NCBI GenBank assembly: GCA_036566745.1
Contig: DATCVR010000256.1
Span: 1-20,343, forward strand
Source of the DNA: DATCVR01 sp036566745
Lineage (GTDB): Bacteria; Actinomycetota; Actinomycetes; Jiangellales; Jiangellaceae
Reading direction: 5' to 3'
Length of the DNA: 20,343 nucleotides
Positions 7,030 to 14,188 of this stretch are shown here, piece by piece; the stretch's first letter is position 1; the number at the start of each line of letters is the position of its first letter. The position numbers and the translations under genes are program-made. The notes under the pieces are model-generated. The model did not search any database. It was not told the DNA's origin and saw only the letters and a list, made by a program, of their open reading frames with translations.

Positions 7030-8037
7030 GTGAGCACATCGACCGAGGGCCGCACCACCGACGCCGGCCGCGCGAGGGTCCGGACCGTGCGGCTCGGCCC
7101 CGATCTGGTGGTGGGCGGGGCCCGTGTGCCGGTGATCGCCGCCCCGCGCCGCGGCGCCGACGCGGTCCACGTCAGCCTGCGCACCCGCCGAGGCGGCGAC
7201 GACGCACCCGAGGAGCTGACCCGGCTCCGGCGCGATGTCGCGGCACCACTGCTGGTCGAGCCGTCGTGCGTGGACGATCTCCCGGCGATCGGCGCGCTGG
7301 CCGATGCCGTGGTGATCGGAGCCGAGTCGGCCGGCGACGCGCCGCTGGCGACGGCGGTGGGACGGCTCGGGCTGCCGGTGGTCGTGTACCGCGCGCCGGA
7401 GGCGACGGTCGACGACTGGCTCGCGTGCGCGGAGCGTGTCCGGGCGGAGGCCGATCACGCGGAGGCCGGTCGCGCGGGAGGAGTCGGCTCGATCGTGCTC
7501 GCCGATGGAGGCGTGATTCGTGGCGGCGACGGTCGCGTCGACCTCGACCTGGCGACGCTGGCCGAGGCGCGGCGGCGCTCAGGTCTGCCGGTGGTGGCCG
7601 ACGTCGGAACCTCGCCGGAGCTTGCGGCCGCGGCCGTAGCGGCGGGAGCGGACGCGGTCTGGCTGGCCGAGTCGGCTCGGCCGGCGGCGGTCGACCGCGC
7701 CGTCGAGGTCGTCGCGCTCGTGACTCCGCTGGTCCGCGAGGCGCAGCGGGCAACGCTGGCACAGTGCCGGGAGGCGATCGATGCCGTGGACGCAACGCTG
7801 GCCGCGCTCCTGGAGCGCCGCGCCGCCCTGGCCGGACAGGTCCAGCGACTCAAGCCCGTGGGCGGGCACGCGGGCCGCGACGCCCAGCGCGAGGCCGACA
7901 TCGTCCGCGCGATGGCGGTGCGGGCGCCGTCGCTGGGTCACGAGAGCCTGGCCCGGATCATGGAGGCGGTGATTTCGGCCGGTCTGGACCTCGCCGAGCG
8001 CGAGCATCCCACCGATCCACCCGTCTGGCGGCTCTGA
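7030..8037 (+). CDS. chorismate mutase (AroQ) fused to a degenerate DAHP synthase-like domain
   Basis: This encodes a 335-residue protein. Residues 244-325 are an AroQ helical chorismate mutase (chorismate to prephenate, Phe/Tyr pathway). Arg247, Arg264, Lys275, Asp284, Arg287 and Glu288 fall at exactly the spacing of E. coli Arg11, Arg28, Lys39, Asp48, Arg51 and Glu52. Residues about 18-220 follow the class-I-beta DAHP synthase barrel order. The segments are VPVIAAP (family AGPC), VIGAES (IGARN), PVVVYRAPEATVDDWLACAE (PVLLKRG.saTieEw..AAE), IVLADGGVIR (iiLcERGIR), LPVVADVGTS (LPVivDPSH) and GADAVWLAES (GADG..iEvH). The metal-binding Cys, His and Glu and the substrate-binding Lys and RN signatures are all missing. 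I infer an active mutase with a dead, possibly regulatory or partner-binding barrel. GTG 7030 is set by AGGAG. Confidence 0.8.
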   Translation: MSTSTEGRTTDAGRARVRTVRLGPDLVVGGARVPVIAAPRRGADAVHVSLRTRRGGDDAPEELTRLRRDVAAPLLVEPSCVDDLPAIGALADAVVIGAESAGDAPLATAVGRLGLPVVVYRAPEATVDDWLACAERVRAEADHAEAGRAGGVGSIVLADGGVIRGGDGRVDLDLATLAEARRRSGLPVVADVGTSPELAAAAVAAGADAVWLAESARPAAVDRAVEVVALVTPLVREAQRATLAQCREAIDAVDATLAALLERRAALAGQVQRLKPVGGHAGRDAQREADIVRAMAVRAPSLGHESLARIMEAVISAGLDLAEREHPTDPPVWRL

Positions 8038-8089
8038 CGCGGGAGCTGACGCGCAGGGTCATGGTCGGCGATGTGCCGGACCGGGAGCG

Positions 8090-8116
8090 GCTCCACCCTC
8101 GTGCCGAGGATGGAGC
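8090..8116. terminator. stem-loop between convergent genes
   Basis: GCTCCACCCTCG and CGAGGATGGAGC form a 12-bp stem around TGC. One position is mismatched on the plus strand and becomes a G-U wobble in the minus-strand transcript. It lies between the stop codons of the chorismate mutase fusion and the DUF397 gene, which face each other. No U-tract follows, as is common in high-GC actinobacteria. It fits better as terminator of the minus-strand DUF397 transcript. Confidence 0.5.
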
Positions 8117-8132
8117 GCGCCGGAGCGGAGCG

Positions 8133-8336
8133 TCAGTCGAACTCTCCGGCGTGGACGCCCTTGACGAACGCGGCCCACTCACCCGCAGTGAAGCGGAGGA
8201 TGTCGCCGTTCGGGTTCTTCGAGTCGCGGACAGCCATGCTCCCATCAGCCAGCGCCGCAACCTCGACGCACTGGCTATTGTCCTGGCTGCCGCTGAAGCT
8301 GGACTTCCGCCACGTCAGCGTTTCGTACTCAGCCAT
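8133..8336 (-). CDS. DUF397 domain protein
   Basis: This is a 67-residue DUF397 protein, recognisable from LTWRKSSFSGSQDNSQCVEVA (family: W.KSSyS...g.CVEva), VAVRDSK-like AVRDSKNPNG, and the terminal LRFTAGEWAAFVKGVHAGEFD. Members are small actinobacterial proteins encoded beside XRE-DUF5753 regulators. Some such pairs act in morphological differentiation and antibiotic control in Streptomyces (for example the whiJ-type loci), the small protein probably modulating its partner. The ATG at 8336 has GGAG eight bases upstream. The start overlaps the end of the XRE gene by 22 nt, so the two are likely co-transcribed and translationally coupled. It is not an identified toxin, although the arrangement resembles toxin-antitoxin pairs. 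Confidence 0.93.
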   Translation of the reverse strand: MAEYETLTWRKSSFSGSQDNSQCVEVAALADGSMAVRDSKNPNGDILRFTAGEWAAFVKGVHAGEFD

Positions 8337-9139
8337 AGCACTAGCTCCTCGATTCGAGCCTTGATGATCTGTGCACTGTCCGGCAACGATGCCGCCTGGG
8401 ACCGCAGCAGGTCGAACTGATTTGTGCAGTCTTGGATGGTACGTGGCTTGCTCGTGGTCTGGCTCTCGGCCGCCGCCTCCAAATGAACCGCCTGCGACCC
8501 GTCCTCCAGATCGAAGATGTTCATCGGGCCGATGGTGGGATACGCCCCGGCCGTGAACGGCAGCACTTGAACCGAGACCAGGCGGCGATACATCGCATCG
8601 AGCAGGTGCCGAAGCTGCTCGACCATGACCTCGGGTGTCCCGATGATCCGGGAGAGCGCACCTTCGTCGAGGATCAGGTGGTATTCCTTCAGCCGCTGTC
8701 CGCCCAGGATCTCCTGGCGTGCCAGCCGTCGTTCCACGCGTCGCTGCAGCTCGTCGTCATCGCCATCGCCGAAGAGTCCGGCGTTGAACATCGCCCGCGC
8801 ATAGTCCTGCGTTTGCAGCAAGCCTGGCATGACGCTGGGCTGGAACGAGCGGATGCGGACGGCCCGTCGTTCCGGCAGGGCAACCGCCCAGCTCGGCAGG
8901 TTCTGCTCGCGGCCTTGCTCGTGCAGGCCCGCAAACAGGGTGCCGGTCTTGAACACCGCATCGCAGCCGGTCGCGAAGGTGGAGTGCGGCCAGACGCGGC
9001 CGTGTTCGACGTCGTTCACCTGGGAGCGGGAGTATCCGAGCTGCTTTCCTAGCTGCTCCTGCGTCAGTCCGGCCACCCCTCGCAGCGACCTGACCGCGTG
9101 GGCGCGGGTGCGCATGCCAGCCGGAGTGTCTTCGTTCAT
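8315..9139 (-). CDS. XRE-family helix-turn-helix regulator with DUF5753 domain
   Basis: This is a 274-residue regulator. Residues about 9-70 are an XRE/Cro-type helix-turn-helix (LRGVAGLTQEQLGKQLGYSRSQVNDVEHGR), and about 95-268 are the DUF5753 domain with its typical PGLLQTQDYARAMF and RRLARQEIL...YHLILDEGALSRIIG stretches. Such proteins are abundant in Streptomyces-like actinobacteria and pair with DUF397 proteins; the ligand of DUF5753 is unknown. ATG 9139 is preceded by GGGGA at a fair distance and gives the usual length. An 18-20-nt inverted repeat (9203-9222) next to a TACGGT -10-like element upstream suggests autoregulation. The gene is divergent from dnaE with 370 bases between them. 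Confidence 0.93.
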   Translation of the reverse strand: MNEDTPAGMRTRAHAVRSLRGVAGLTQEQLGKQLGYSRSQVNDVEHGRVWPHSTFATGCDAVFKTGTLFAGLHEQGREQNLPSWAVALPERRAVRIRSFQPSVMPGLLQTQDYARAMFNAGLFGDGDDDELQRRVERRLARQEILGGQRLKEYHLILDEGALSRIIGTPEVMVEQLRHLLDAMYRRLVSVQVLPFTAGAYPTIGPMNIFDLEDGSQAVHLEAAAESQTTSKPRTIQDCTNQFDLLRSQAASLPDSAQIIKARIEELVLWLSTKR

Positions 9140-9184
9140 GGTGTCGTCCCCGTCATCGAGTCATGATCGACGTCACGGGACGCC

Positions 9185-9222
9185 ACCGTACCCCCTGGTG
9201 GCATTGGCCACATCCGGCCAAT
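9185..9222 (-). promoter_or_regulatory. candidate promoter and operator of the XRE/DUF397 pair
   Basis: Read on the minus strand, TACGGT (complement of 9185-9190) is a TAnnnT-type -10 element about 45 bases before the XRE ATG. In the place of the -35 region lies the inverted repeat ATTGGCC-N6-GGCCAAT (9203-9222), perfect over seven bases per arm. A repressor bound there would block RNA polymerase, so it is a good candidate for binding by the XRE protein. Inferred from position and symmetry. Confidence 0.42.
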
Positions 9223-9233
9223 CTCGCGGGCAA

Positions 9234-9286
9234 CCACCGGCTGCGGGGCCCATCCGCGACGTCACTCCCGGACTCGCAGCCGGTGG
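9234..9286. repeat. 11-bp inverted repeat with 31-base loop upstream of dnaE
   Basis: CCACCGGCTGC (9234-9244) and GCAGCCGGTGG (9276-9286) are perfect inverted copies. A second, mutually exclusive pairing GGGGCC (9245-9250) with GGCCCC (9285-9290) overlaps the right arm. No gene is seen here. It could be an RNA hairpin of either divergent transcript, a paired operator, or a remnant of a mobile element; nothing else supports the last. Confidence 0.4.
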
Positions 9287-9328
9287 CCCCATGACTGTGC
9301 GGGTTTGGTACGGCGACCGTGTGAGATT

Positions 9329-9342
9329 GCTGTGGCCACAGC
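9329..9342. promoter_or_regulatory. 14-nt perfect palindrome between XRE and dnaE genes
   Basis: GCTGTGGCCACAGC is fully palindromic. Its core TGGCCACA also occurs at 9205-9212, inside the candidate XRE operator. Flanking GTGTGA (9319-9324) and TCACAC (9353-9358) are inverted copies of each other, though off-centre by three bases. It may be a second binding site in this shared regulatory region. The remainder of 9140-9509 contains no gene I can support. Confidence 0.35.
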
Positions 9343-9460
9343 GACAGTTACGTCACACCATCGGCGCACCAGAGCCACACTCAGCGGTAGCTCACCGGCG
9401 TGTCGCCAGCAGGTGCGAGACGTCACGCCGCGCCTCGCGGAAACTGTCGCCGAGGCGGCC

Positions 9461-9466
9461 TAGGGT
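9461..9466 (+). promoter_or_regulatory. dnaE: candidate -10 element of dnaE
   Basis: TAGGGT in the context CCTAGGGTGTC fits the actinobacterial TAnnnT -10 pattern and lies 43 bases before the dnaE GTG. No good -35 hexamer is seen 16-18 bases upstream (the region reads CGGAAACTG). This is not unusual for actinobacterial promoters. Confidence 0.35.
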
Positions 9467-9509
9467 GTCTCTTGTTCATCCAGAGCGTGCCGAGGAGGCG
9501 TCAGAACCA

Positions 9510-12500
9510 GTGTCCAACTCGGTGTCCGGCACAGGCGAGAACTTCGTACATCTGCACGTCCACACCGAGTACTCCATGCTCGACGGCGCGGCCCGGCTCG
9601 ACGACCTGTTCTCCGCGGCGGCCGAGCAGGGGATGCCGGCGCTGGCCACCACCGACCACGGCAACGTCTTCGGCGCCTACGAGTTCTACTCCAAGGCCCA
9701 GAAGTACGGTGTGAAGCCGATCATCGGCACCGAGGCCTACGTCACCCCGCGCACCAGCAGGTTCGACAAGACCCGCGTGCGCTGGGGCAACGGCGGCGGC
9801 GACGACGTCTCCGGTAACGGCGCGTTCACCCACATGACCCTGCTGGCCGAGAACACCGGCGGCATGCACAACCTCTTCCGGCTGTCCTCGCTGGCCTCGC
9901 TCGAGGGCTTCTACTACAAGCCCCGCATGGACCGCGAGCTGCTGCAGACCTACTCCGGCGGGCTGATCGCCACCACGGGCTGCCCCAGCGGCGAGGTCCA
10001 GACCTTCCTGCGGCTGGGCAAGTACGACGAGGCCGTCGCCGCTGCCGCGGAGTTCCGCGACATCTTCGGCGCCGACAACTATTTCGTCGAGCTGATGGAC
10101 CACGGGCTCGAGATCGAGACGCGCATCCGCGCTGACCTCCTGCGGCTGGCCCGCGACCTCGGGCTGCCGCTGCTGGCCACCAACGACCTCCACTACACCC
10201 ACAAGGCCGACAGCACCGCCCACGAGGTCCTGCTGTGCGTCCAGTCCGGCTCCACGCTGGCCGACCCCAACCGGTTCAAGTTCGACGACGACTCCTTCTA
10301 CCTCAAGTCCGCCCAGGAGATGCGCTCGGTCTGGTCCGAGCTGCCCGAGGCCTGCGACAACACCCTGCTCATCGCCGAGCGGTGCGAGGTGAAGTTCTTC
10401 GAGGAGGCCGGCGCGTTCATGCCGCGATACCCGGTGCCCGAGGGCGAGGACGAGACGTCGTGGTTCGTCAAGGAGGTCGAGCGGGGGCTCCACGAGCGCT
10501 TCCCCGGGGGCGTCCCCGACCAGGTCCGCAAGCAGGTCGAGTACGAGACCGAGGTCATCTGCGGCAAGGGGTATCCCGGCTACTTCCTCGTGGTCGCCGA
10601 CTTCATCAACTGGTCCAAGAACAACGGCATCCGCGTGGGCCCCGGCCGTGGCTCCGGCGCCGGGTCCATGGCCGCCTACGCCATGGGCATCACTGGCCTC
10701 GACCCGCTGCAGCACGGCCTGATCTTCGAGCGGTTCCTCAACCCCGAGCGCATGTCGATGCCCGACTTCGACGTCGACTTCGACGAGCGTGGGCGGGGCG
10801 ACGTCATCCGCTACGTCACCGACAAGTACGGCAGTGACCACGTCGCCCAGATCGTCACCTACGGCACCATCAAGGCCAAGCAGGCCGTCAAGGACGCCTC
10901 CCGGGTGCTCGGCTTCCCCTTCGCCATGGGCGAGCGCATCACCAAGGCGATGCCGCCGGCCGTCATGGGCAAGGACGTCCCGCTCAGCGGCATCTTCGAC
11001 CCCCAGCACAAGCGCTACTCCGAGGCGGGGGAGTTCCGCTCGCTGTACGAGAGCGACGCCGAGGTGCGCAAGGTCGTCGACACCGCCAAGGGGCTGGAGA
11101 ACCTCAAGCGGCAGTGGGGCGTGCACGCCGCCGGAGTCATCATGTCCTCCGAGCCCCTGCTCGACCACATCCCGATCATGAAGCGCGAGCAGGACGGCGC
11201 GATCATCACCCAGTTCGACTACCCGACGTGCGAGGCGCTCGGGATGGTCAAGATGGACTTCCTGGGCCTGCGCAACCTCACCGTGCTCGACGACGCGCTG
11301 AAGAACATCGTCCGCAACGGCAAGGAGGCCGTGGTCCTCGAGGACCTCGCCCTCGACGACAAGGCCACCTACGAGCTGCTCGGACGCGGCGACACGCTGG
11401 GCGTGTTCCAGCTCGACGGCGGGCCGATGCGCTCGCTGCTGCGGCTGATGAAGCCGGACAACTTCGAGGACATCTCCGCGGTCATCGCGCTGTACCGGCC
11501 GGGGCCGATGGGCGCCAACAGCCACACCAACTACGCGCTGCGCAAGACCGGCCAGCAGCCGATCACCGCGATCCATCCCGAGCTGGCCGAGTCTCTCGCC
11601 GACGTGCTCGACACCACCTACGGCCTGATCGTGTACCAGGAACAGGTCATCTCGATCGCCCAGAAGCTCGCCGGGTACAGCCTCGGCAAGGCCGACCTGC
11701 TGCGGCGGGCCATGGGAAAGAAGAAGCGCGAGGTGCTCGACGCCGAGTACGTCGGCTTCTCCCAGGGCATGCGCGACAACGGATTCTCCGACGCCGCCAT
11801 CAAGACCCTGTGGGACATCCTCGTCCCGTTCTCCGACTACGCCTTCAACAAGGCCCACAGCGCGGCCTACGGGGTCATCGCGTACTGGACCGGATACCTC
11901 AAGGCCCACTATCCGTCCGAGTACATGGCCGCCCTGCTCACCTCCGTCCGCGACGACAAGGACAAGACCGCCCTCTACTTGTCCGAGTGCCGCCGCATGG
12001 GCATCAAGGTGCTGCCGCCCGACGTCAACGAGTCCGAGGGCGACTTCACACCGGTCGGCACCGACATCCGCTTCGGTCTGGCCGCCATCCGCAACGTCGG
12101 CCACAACGTCGTCGACGGCGTGGTCGCGGCCCGGTCGAGAGAGGGGCGCTACGAGTCCTTCCCCGACTTCATGGACAAGGTCCCGGTCACCGTCTGCAAC
12201 AAGCGGGTGGTCGAGTCGCTGGTCAAGGCCGGTGCGTTCGATTCCATGGGGTACTCCCGCCGGGCTCTGGCAGCAGTCAGCGAAGACGCGGTCGACACGG
12301 TCATCTCCCTCAAGCGCAACGAGGCGATCGGCCAGTTCGACCTCTTCGGCGGCGCGGGGGAGGAGTCGGCCGGCTTCGAGGTCACTGTCCCCGAGCTGAC
12401 CGAGTGGGACAAGAAGGTCAAGCTCGCCTACGAGCGCGAGATGCTCGGCCTCTACGTCTCCGACCATCCGCTGCTCGGGCTCGAGCACGTGCTCGCCACG

Positions 12501-13040
12501 GCGGTCGACCGCTCGATCTCCTCGCTCACCGACGAGGCCGAGGCGCCCACCGGCATCACCATCACCATCGGCGGGCTGATCACCGGCCTGCAGCGCAAGA
12601 TCACCAAGCGCGGTGACACCTGGGCGATCGCCACCGTCGAAGACCTCGAAGGCTCGATCGAAGTGATGTTCTTCCCGGCCACCTACCAGTTGCACGCCCT
12701 GCAGCTCGCCGAGGACGAGATCGTTCTGGTCAAAGGCCGTCTCGACCGACGTGACGACGCTCCTCAGATCATCGCGGCCGAGCTCAGCGTCCCCGATCTC
12801 TCGGATGCCCCGAGCGGTCCGCTGGTGGTCACCATGGCGCTCTCGCGGTGTACCCCACCGGTGGTCGAGCGGCTCAAGGACGTCCTGGCCACCCATCCCG
12901 GCATGACCGAGGTCCAGCTCCGGCTGACCGGATCGGAGTCCACCACCGTGATGCGCCTGGCCGACGGCCTGCGGGTGACGCCCTCCACGGCGCTGATGGG
13001 CGATCTCAAGGCGTTGCTGGGGCCCACATGCGTCGCATGA
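9510..13040 (+). CDS. dnaE: DNA polymerase III alpha subunit
   Basis: This is the replicative DNA polymerase catalytic subunit, 1176 residues, typical of actinobacterial DnaE1. The PHP domain comes first (FVHLHVHTEYSMLDGA with His14, His16, His18, then TTDHGN), which in actinobacteria can provide proofreading. The polymerase core follows with GPGRGSGAGSM and PDFDVDF, whose Asp419 and Asp421 are catalytic; the third is Asp583 in KMDFLGLRNL. Later come the helix-hairpin-helix-containing region and an OB-fold (GGLITGLQRKITKRGDTWAIATVED) near residues 1010-1090. The frame is open upstream to 8829, but GTG 9510 is preferred. GAGGAGG stands 11 bases before it, the product then begins a few residues before the PHP motif, and upstream sequence is unlike DnaE. 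The next gene overlaps its stop. Confidence 0.97.
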   Translation: MSNSVSGTGENFVHLHVHTEYSMLDGAARLDDLFSAAAEQGMPALATTDHGNVFGAYEFYSKAQKYGVKPIIGTEAYVTPRTSRFDKTRVRWGNGGGDDVSGNGAFTHMTLLAENTGGMHNLFRLSSLASLEGFYYKPRMDRELLQTYSGGLIATTGCPSGEVQTFLRLGKYDEAVAAAAEFRDIFGADNYFVELMDHGLEIETRIRADLLRLARDLGLPLLATNDLHYTHKADSTAHEVLLCVQSGSTLADPNRFKFDDDSFYLKSAQEMRSVWSELPEACDNTLLIAERCEVKFFEEAGAFMPRYPVPEGEDETSWFVKEVERGLHERFPGGVPDQVRKQVEYETEVICGKGYPGYFLVVADFINWSKNNGIRVGPGRGSGAGSMAAYAMGITGLDPLQHGLIFERFLNPERMSMPDFDVDFDERGRGDVIRYVTDKYGSDHVAQIVTYGTIKAKQAVKDASRVLGFPFAMGERITKAMPPAVMGKDVPLSGIFDPQHKRYSEAGEFRSLYESDAEVRKVVDTAKGLENLKRQWGVHAAGVIMSSEPLLDHIPIMKREQDGAIITQFDYPTCEALGMVKMDFLGLRNLTVLDDALKNIVRNGKEAVVLEDLALDDKATYELLGRGDTLGVFQLDGGPMRSLLRLMKPDNFEDISAVIALYRPGPMGANSHTNYALRKTGQQPITAIHPELAESLADVLDTTYGLIVYQEQVISIAQKLAGYSLGKADLLRRAMGKKKREVLDAEYVGFSQGMRDNGFSDAAIKTLWDILVPFSDYAFNKAHSAAYGVIAYWTGYLKAHYPSEYMAALLTSVRDDKDKTALYLSECRRMGIKVLPPDVNESEGDFTPVGTDIRFGLAAIRNVGHNVVDGVVAARSREGRYESFPDFMDKVPVTVCNKRVVESLVKAGAFDSMGYSRRALAAVSEDAVDTVISLKRNEAIGQFDLFGGAGEESAGFEVTVPELTEWDKKVKLAYEREMLGLYVSDHPLLGLEHVLATAVDRSISSLTDEAEAPTGITITIGGLITGLQRKITKRGDTWAIATVEDLEGSIEVMFFPATYQLHALQLAEDEIVLVKGRLDRRDDAPQIIAAELSVPDLSDAPSGPLVVTMALSRCTPPVVERLKDVLATHPGMTEVQLRLTGSESTTVMRLADGLRVTPSTALMGDLKALLGPTCVA

Positions 13041-13612
13041 GCCGGCACCAGCCGCCGAAGCCGGCCCGGGCGGTCGCCGAGATCGCGGTGGTCTCGGTCC
13101 TCACCGGCGTCCTGGCCGGCGTGGCGTGGTGGCTGCTGGCGCCCGACGTCACGGTCGAGGTGGTCGACAACGGCGTGGCGCTCACCGTCGAGCAGGGCCG
13201 CGAGCTCTTCGGCCGCGAGAGCGACCTCGCCTGGATCGGTGCGGCGGTTGGCGCGGTCCTGGCCGTGGTGTTCATGGCCCGCCATCGCCGGCTACCTGTC
13301 ACCACGCTGCTCACCCTGGTCCTGGGTGGCGCGGCGGGCTCGTTCGTGGCGCTCGGCGTCGGGCGGCTGCTCGGCCCGGACGCCGTCGACGCCCAGGCCG
13401 CCGACGCCGCGGTCGGCACCCACCTGTCGATGCCGCTGGACATCGAGGCCTCGGCGGTGTTCCTGGCATGGCCGCTGACGGCCACCATCGTGGTGGCGGT
13501 CATCGCGGTCTTCCGCGACGATCACGCCACCTGGCAGCTGCCCGGCGATCCGAAGCGCGCCGCCGAGCCGGTCAGCCAGGCCGCCCGATCGTCGCCGTCG
13601 TCGCCGACGTGA
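13028..13612 (+). CDS. small actinobacterial membrane protein, DUF2567-like
   Basis: This encodes a 194-residue protein with about four hydrophobic segments (near 18-38, 74-90, 97-120 and 148-168) and a Ser/Pro-rich cytoplasmic-looking tail. Between segments one and two is a short extracytoplasmic-type stretch (PDVTVEVVDNGVALTVEQGRE). The pattern of a first helix ending in WWLLAP, an LGGAAGSFVALGVGRLLGP helix and a final AVFLAWPLTATIVVAVIAVFRD helix resembles DUF2567 proteins, whose function is unknown. That assignment is from memory of the family and moderate. ATG 13028 (GGGG upstream) overlaps dnaE by 13 nt; ATG 13037 would give an ATGA overlap with the dnaE stop. The 3' end overlaps the convergent ybaK gene by 41 nt. 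Confidence 0.75.
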   Translation: MRRMSRHQPPKPARAVAEIAVVSVLTGVLAGVAWWLLAPDVTVEVVDNGVALTVEQGRELFGRESDLAWIGAAVGAVLAVVFMARHRRLPVTTLLTLVLGGAAGSFVALGVGRLLGPDAVDAQAADAAVGTHLSMPLDIEASAVFLAWPLTATIVVAVIAVFRDDHATWQLPGDPKRAAEPVSQAARSSPSSPT

Positions 13613-14069
13613 GGTCGATGAGGTCCTCGGGTGCGAGCTCGACGTCGAGGCCGCGGCGACCGGCCGAGATGTAGATCGTCGAGTGGGCGAGGGCGCTCTT
13701 GTCCACGATCGTCGGCAGCACCTTGCGCTGTCCGATCGGGCTGATGCCGCCCACCACGTACCCCGTCGATCGTTCCGCCAGCGACGTCGCGGCCATCGTC
13801 GCGCGTTTGCCCGACGCCGCGTGCGCGAGCGCCTTGAGATCGAGCGACCCCGACACCGGCACCACGGCGACGACGAGCCTGCCGTCCACGTCGGCCAGCA
13901 GTGTCTTGAACACTCGGGTGGGCGAGACGCCGAGCGCGCGGGCCGCCTCCAGGCCGTACGACGGCGCCGCGGGATCGTGTTCGTAGGGATGGACGATGTG
14001 CTGGACGCCGGCTCGTACCAGCGCAATGGTCGCCGGGGTTCCTTTGCCGCCTTGGCGCGTCTGACCCAT
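13572..14069 (-). CDS. ybaK: Cys-tRNA(Pro) deacylase, YbaK family
   Basis: This 165-residue YbaK/EbsC protein hydrolyses Cys-tRNA(Pro) made in error by prolyl-tRNA synthetase. Family signs are SYGLEAARALGVSPTRVFKTLLAD, with the conserved catalytic-site Lys55, the VVPVSGSLDLKALA strand, and GGISPIGQRKVLPTIVD, a hallmark of YbaK over other INS-superfamily members. Length and ATG 14069 agree with the family, although the ribosome binding site is weak. Its 3' end runs 41 nt into the convergent membrane-protein gene. Its start is divergent from the LacI-controlled operon, with 119 bases between. A ybaK gene near dnaE is familiar in actinobacteria, so this belongs to the core part of the window. 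Confidence 0.93.
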   Translation of the reverse strand: MGQTRQGGKGTPATIALVRAGVQHIVHPYEHDPAAPSYGLEAARALGVSPTRVFKTLLADVDGRLVVAVVPVSGSLDLKALAHAASGKRATMAATSLAERSTGYVVGGISPIGQRKVLPTIVDKSALAHSTIYISAGRRGLDVELAPEDLIDLTSATTATIGRPG

Positions 14070-14122
14070 CCGCGCATCTTGCCCGAAGTGGGGTGTTGAT
14101 TGCGAGGACCTCTGCGATGGCC

Positions 14123-14152
14123 TTGACCGGTCGCACCGCCGATCCGTAAGCT
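14123..14152 (+). promoter_or_regulatory. promoter of the LacI-controlled catabolic operon
   Basis: TTGACC (14123-14128) and TAAGCT (14147-14152) are separated by 18 bases, a good match to the housekeeping sigma consensus of actinobacteria. The predicted start of transcription falls near 14159, inside the LacI-type operator. The distance to the GTG of the first gene (14189) leaves a short leader with GAGG as ribosome binding site. Confidence 0.65.
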
Positions 14153-14153
14153 C

Positions 14154-14167
14154 GGAAAGCGCTTTCC
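14154..14167. promoter_or_regulatory. LacI-family operator
   Basis: GGAAAGCGCTTTCC is a perfect 14-nt palindrome with the central CG step and GAAAGCGCTTTC core that LacI/GalR/CcpA-type regulators recognise. It begins one base after the -10 element and covers the predicted transcription start. The cluster ends with a LacI-family gene (17333-18442), so negative autoregulation by that protein is the simplest reading. Confidence 0.75.
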
Positions 14168-14188
14168 CACGAGTAGACGAGGACTGAC

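Noticed and set aside
8133..9139. XRE/DUF397 pair as a toxin-antitoxin system
   Set aside because: Gene order and overlap resemble one, but both proteins match known developmental-type regulator families and no toxin fold is visible.
9234..9286. Terminal inverted repeats of a small mobile element
   Set aside because: The enclosed 31 bases are too short, and there is no target-site duplication or second copy in the window.
9501..12896. 1131-codon open frame antisense to dnaE
   Set aside because: It is a shadow of the dnaE codon pattern (Gly/Leu/Val/Asp-rich, no motifs), while dnaE itself is unmistakable.
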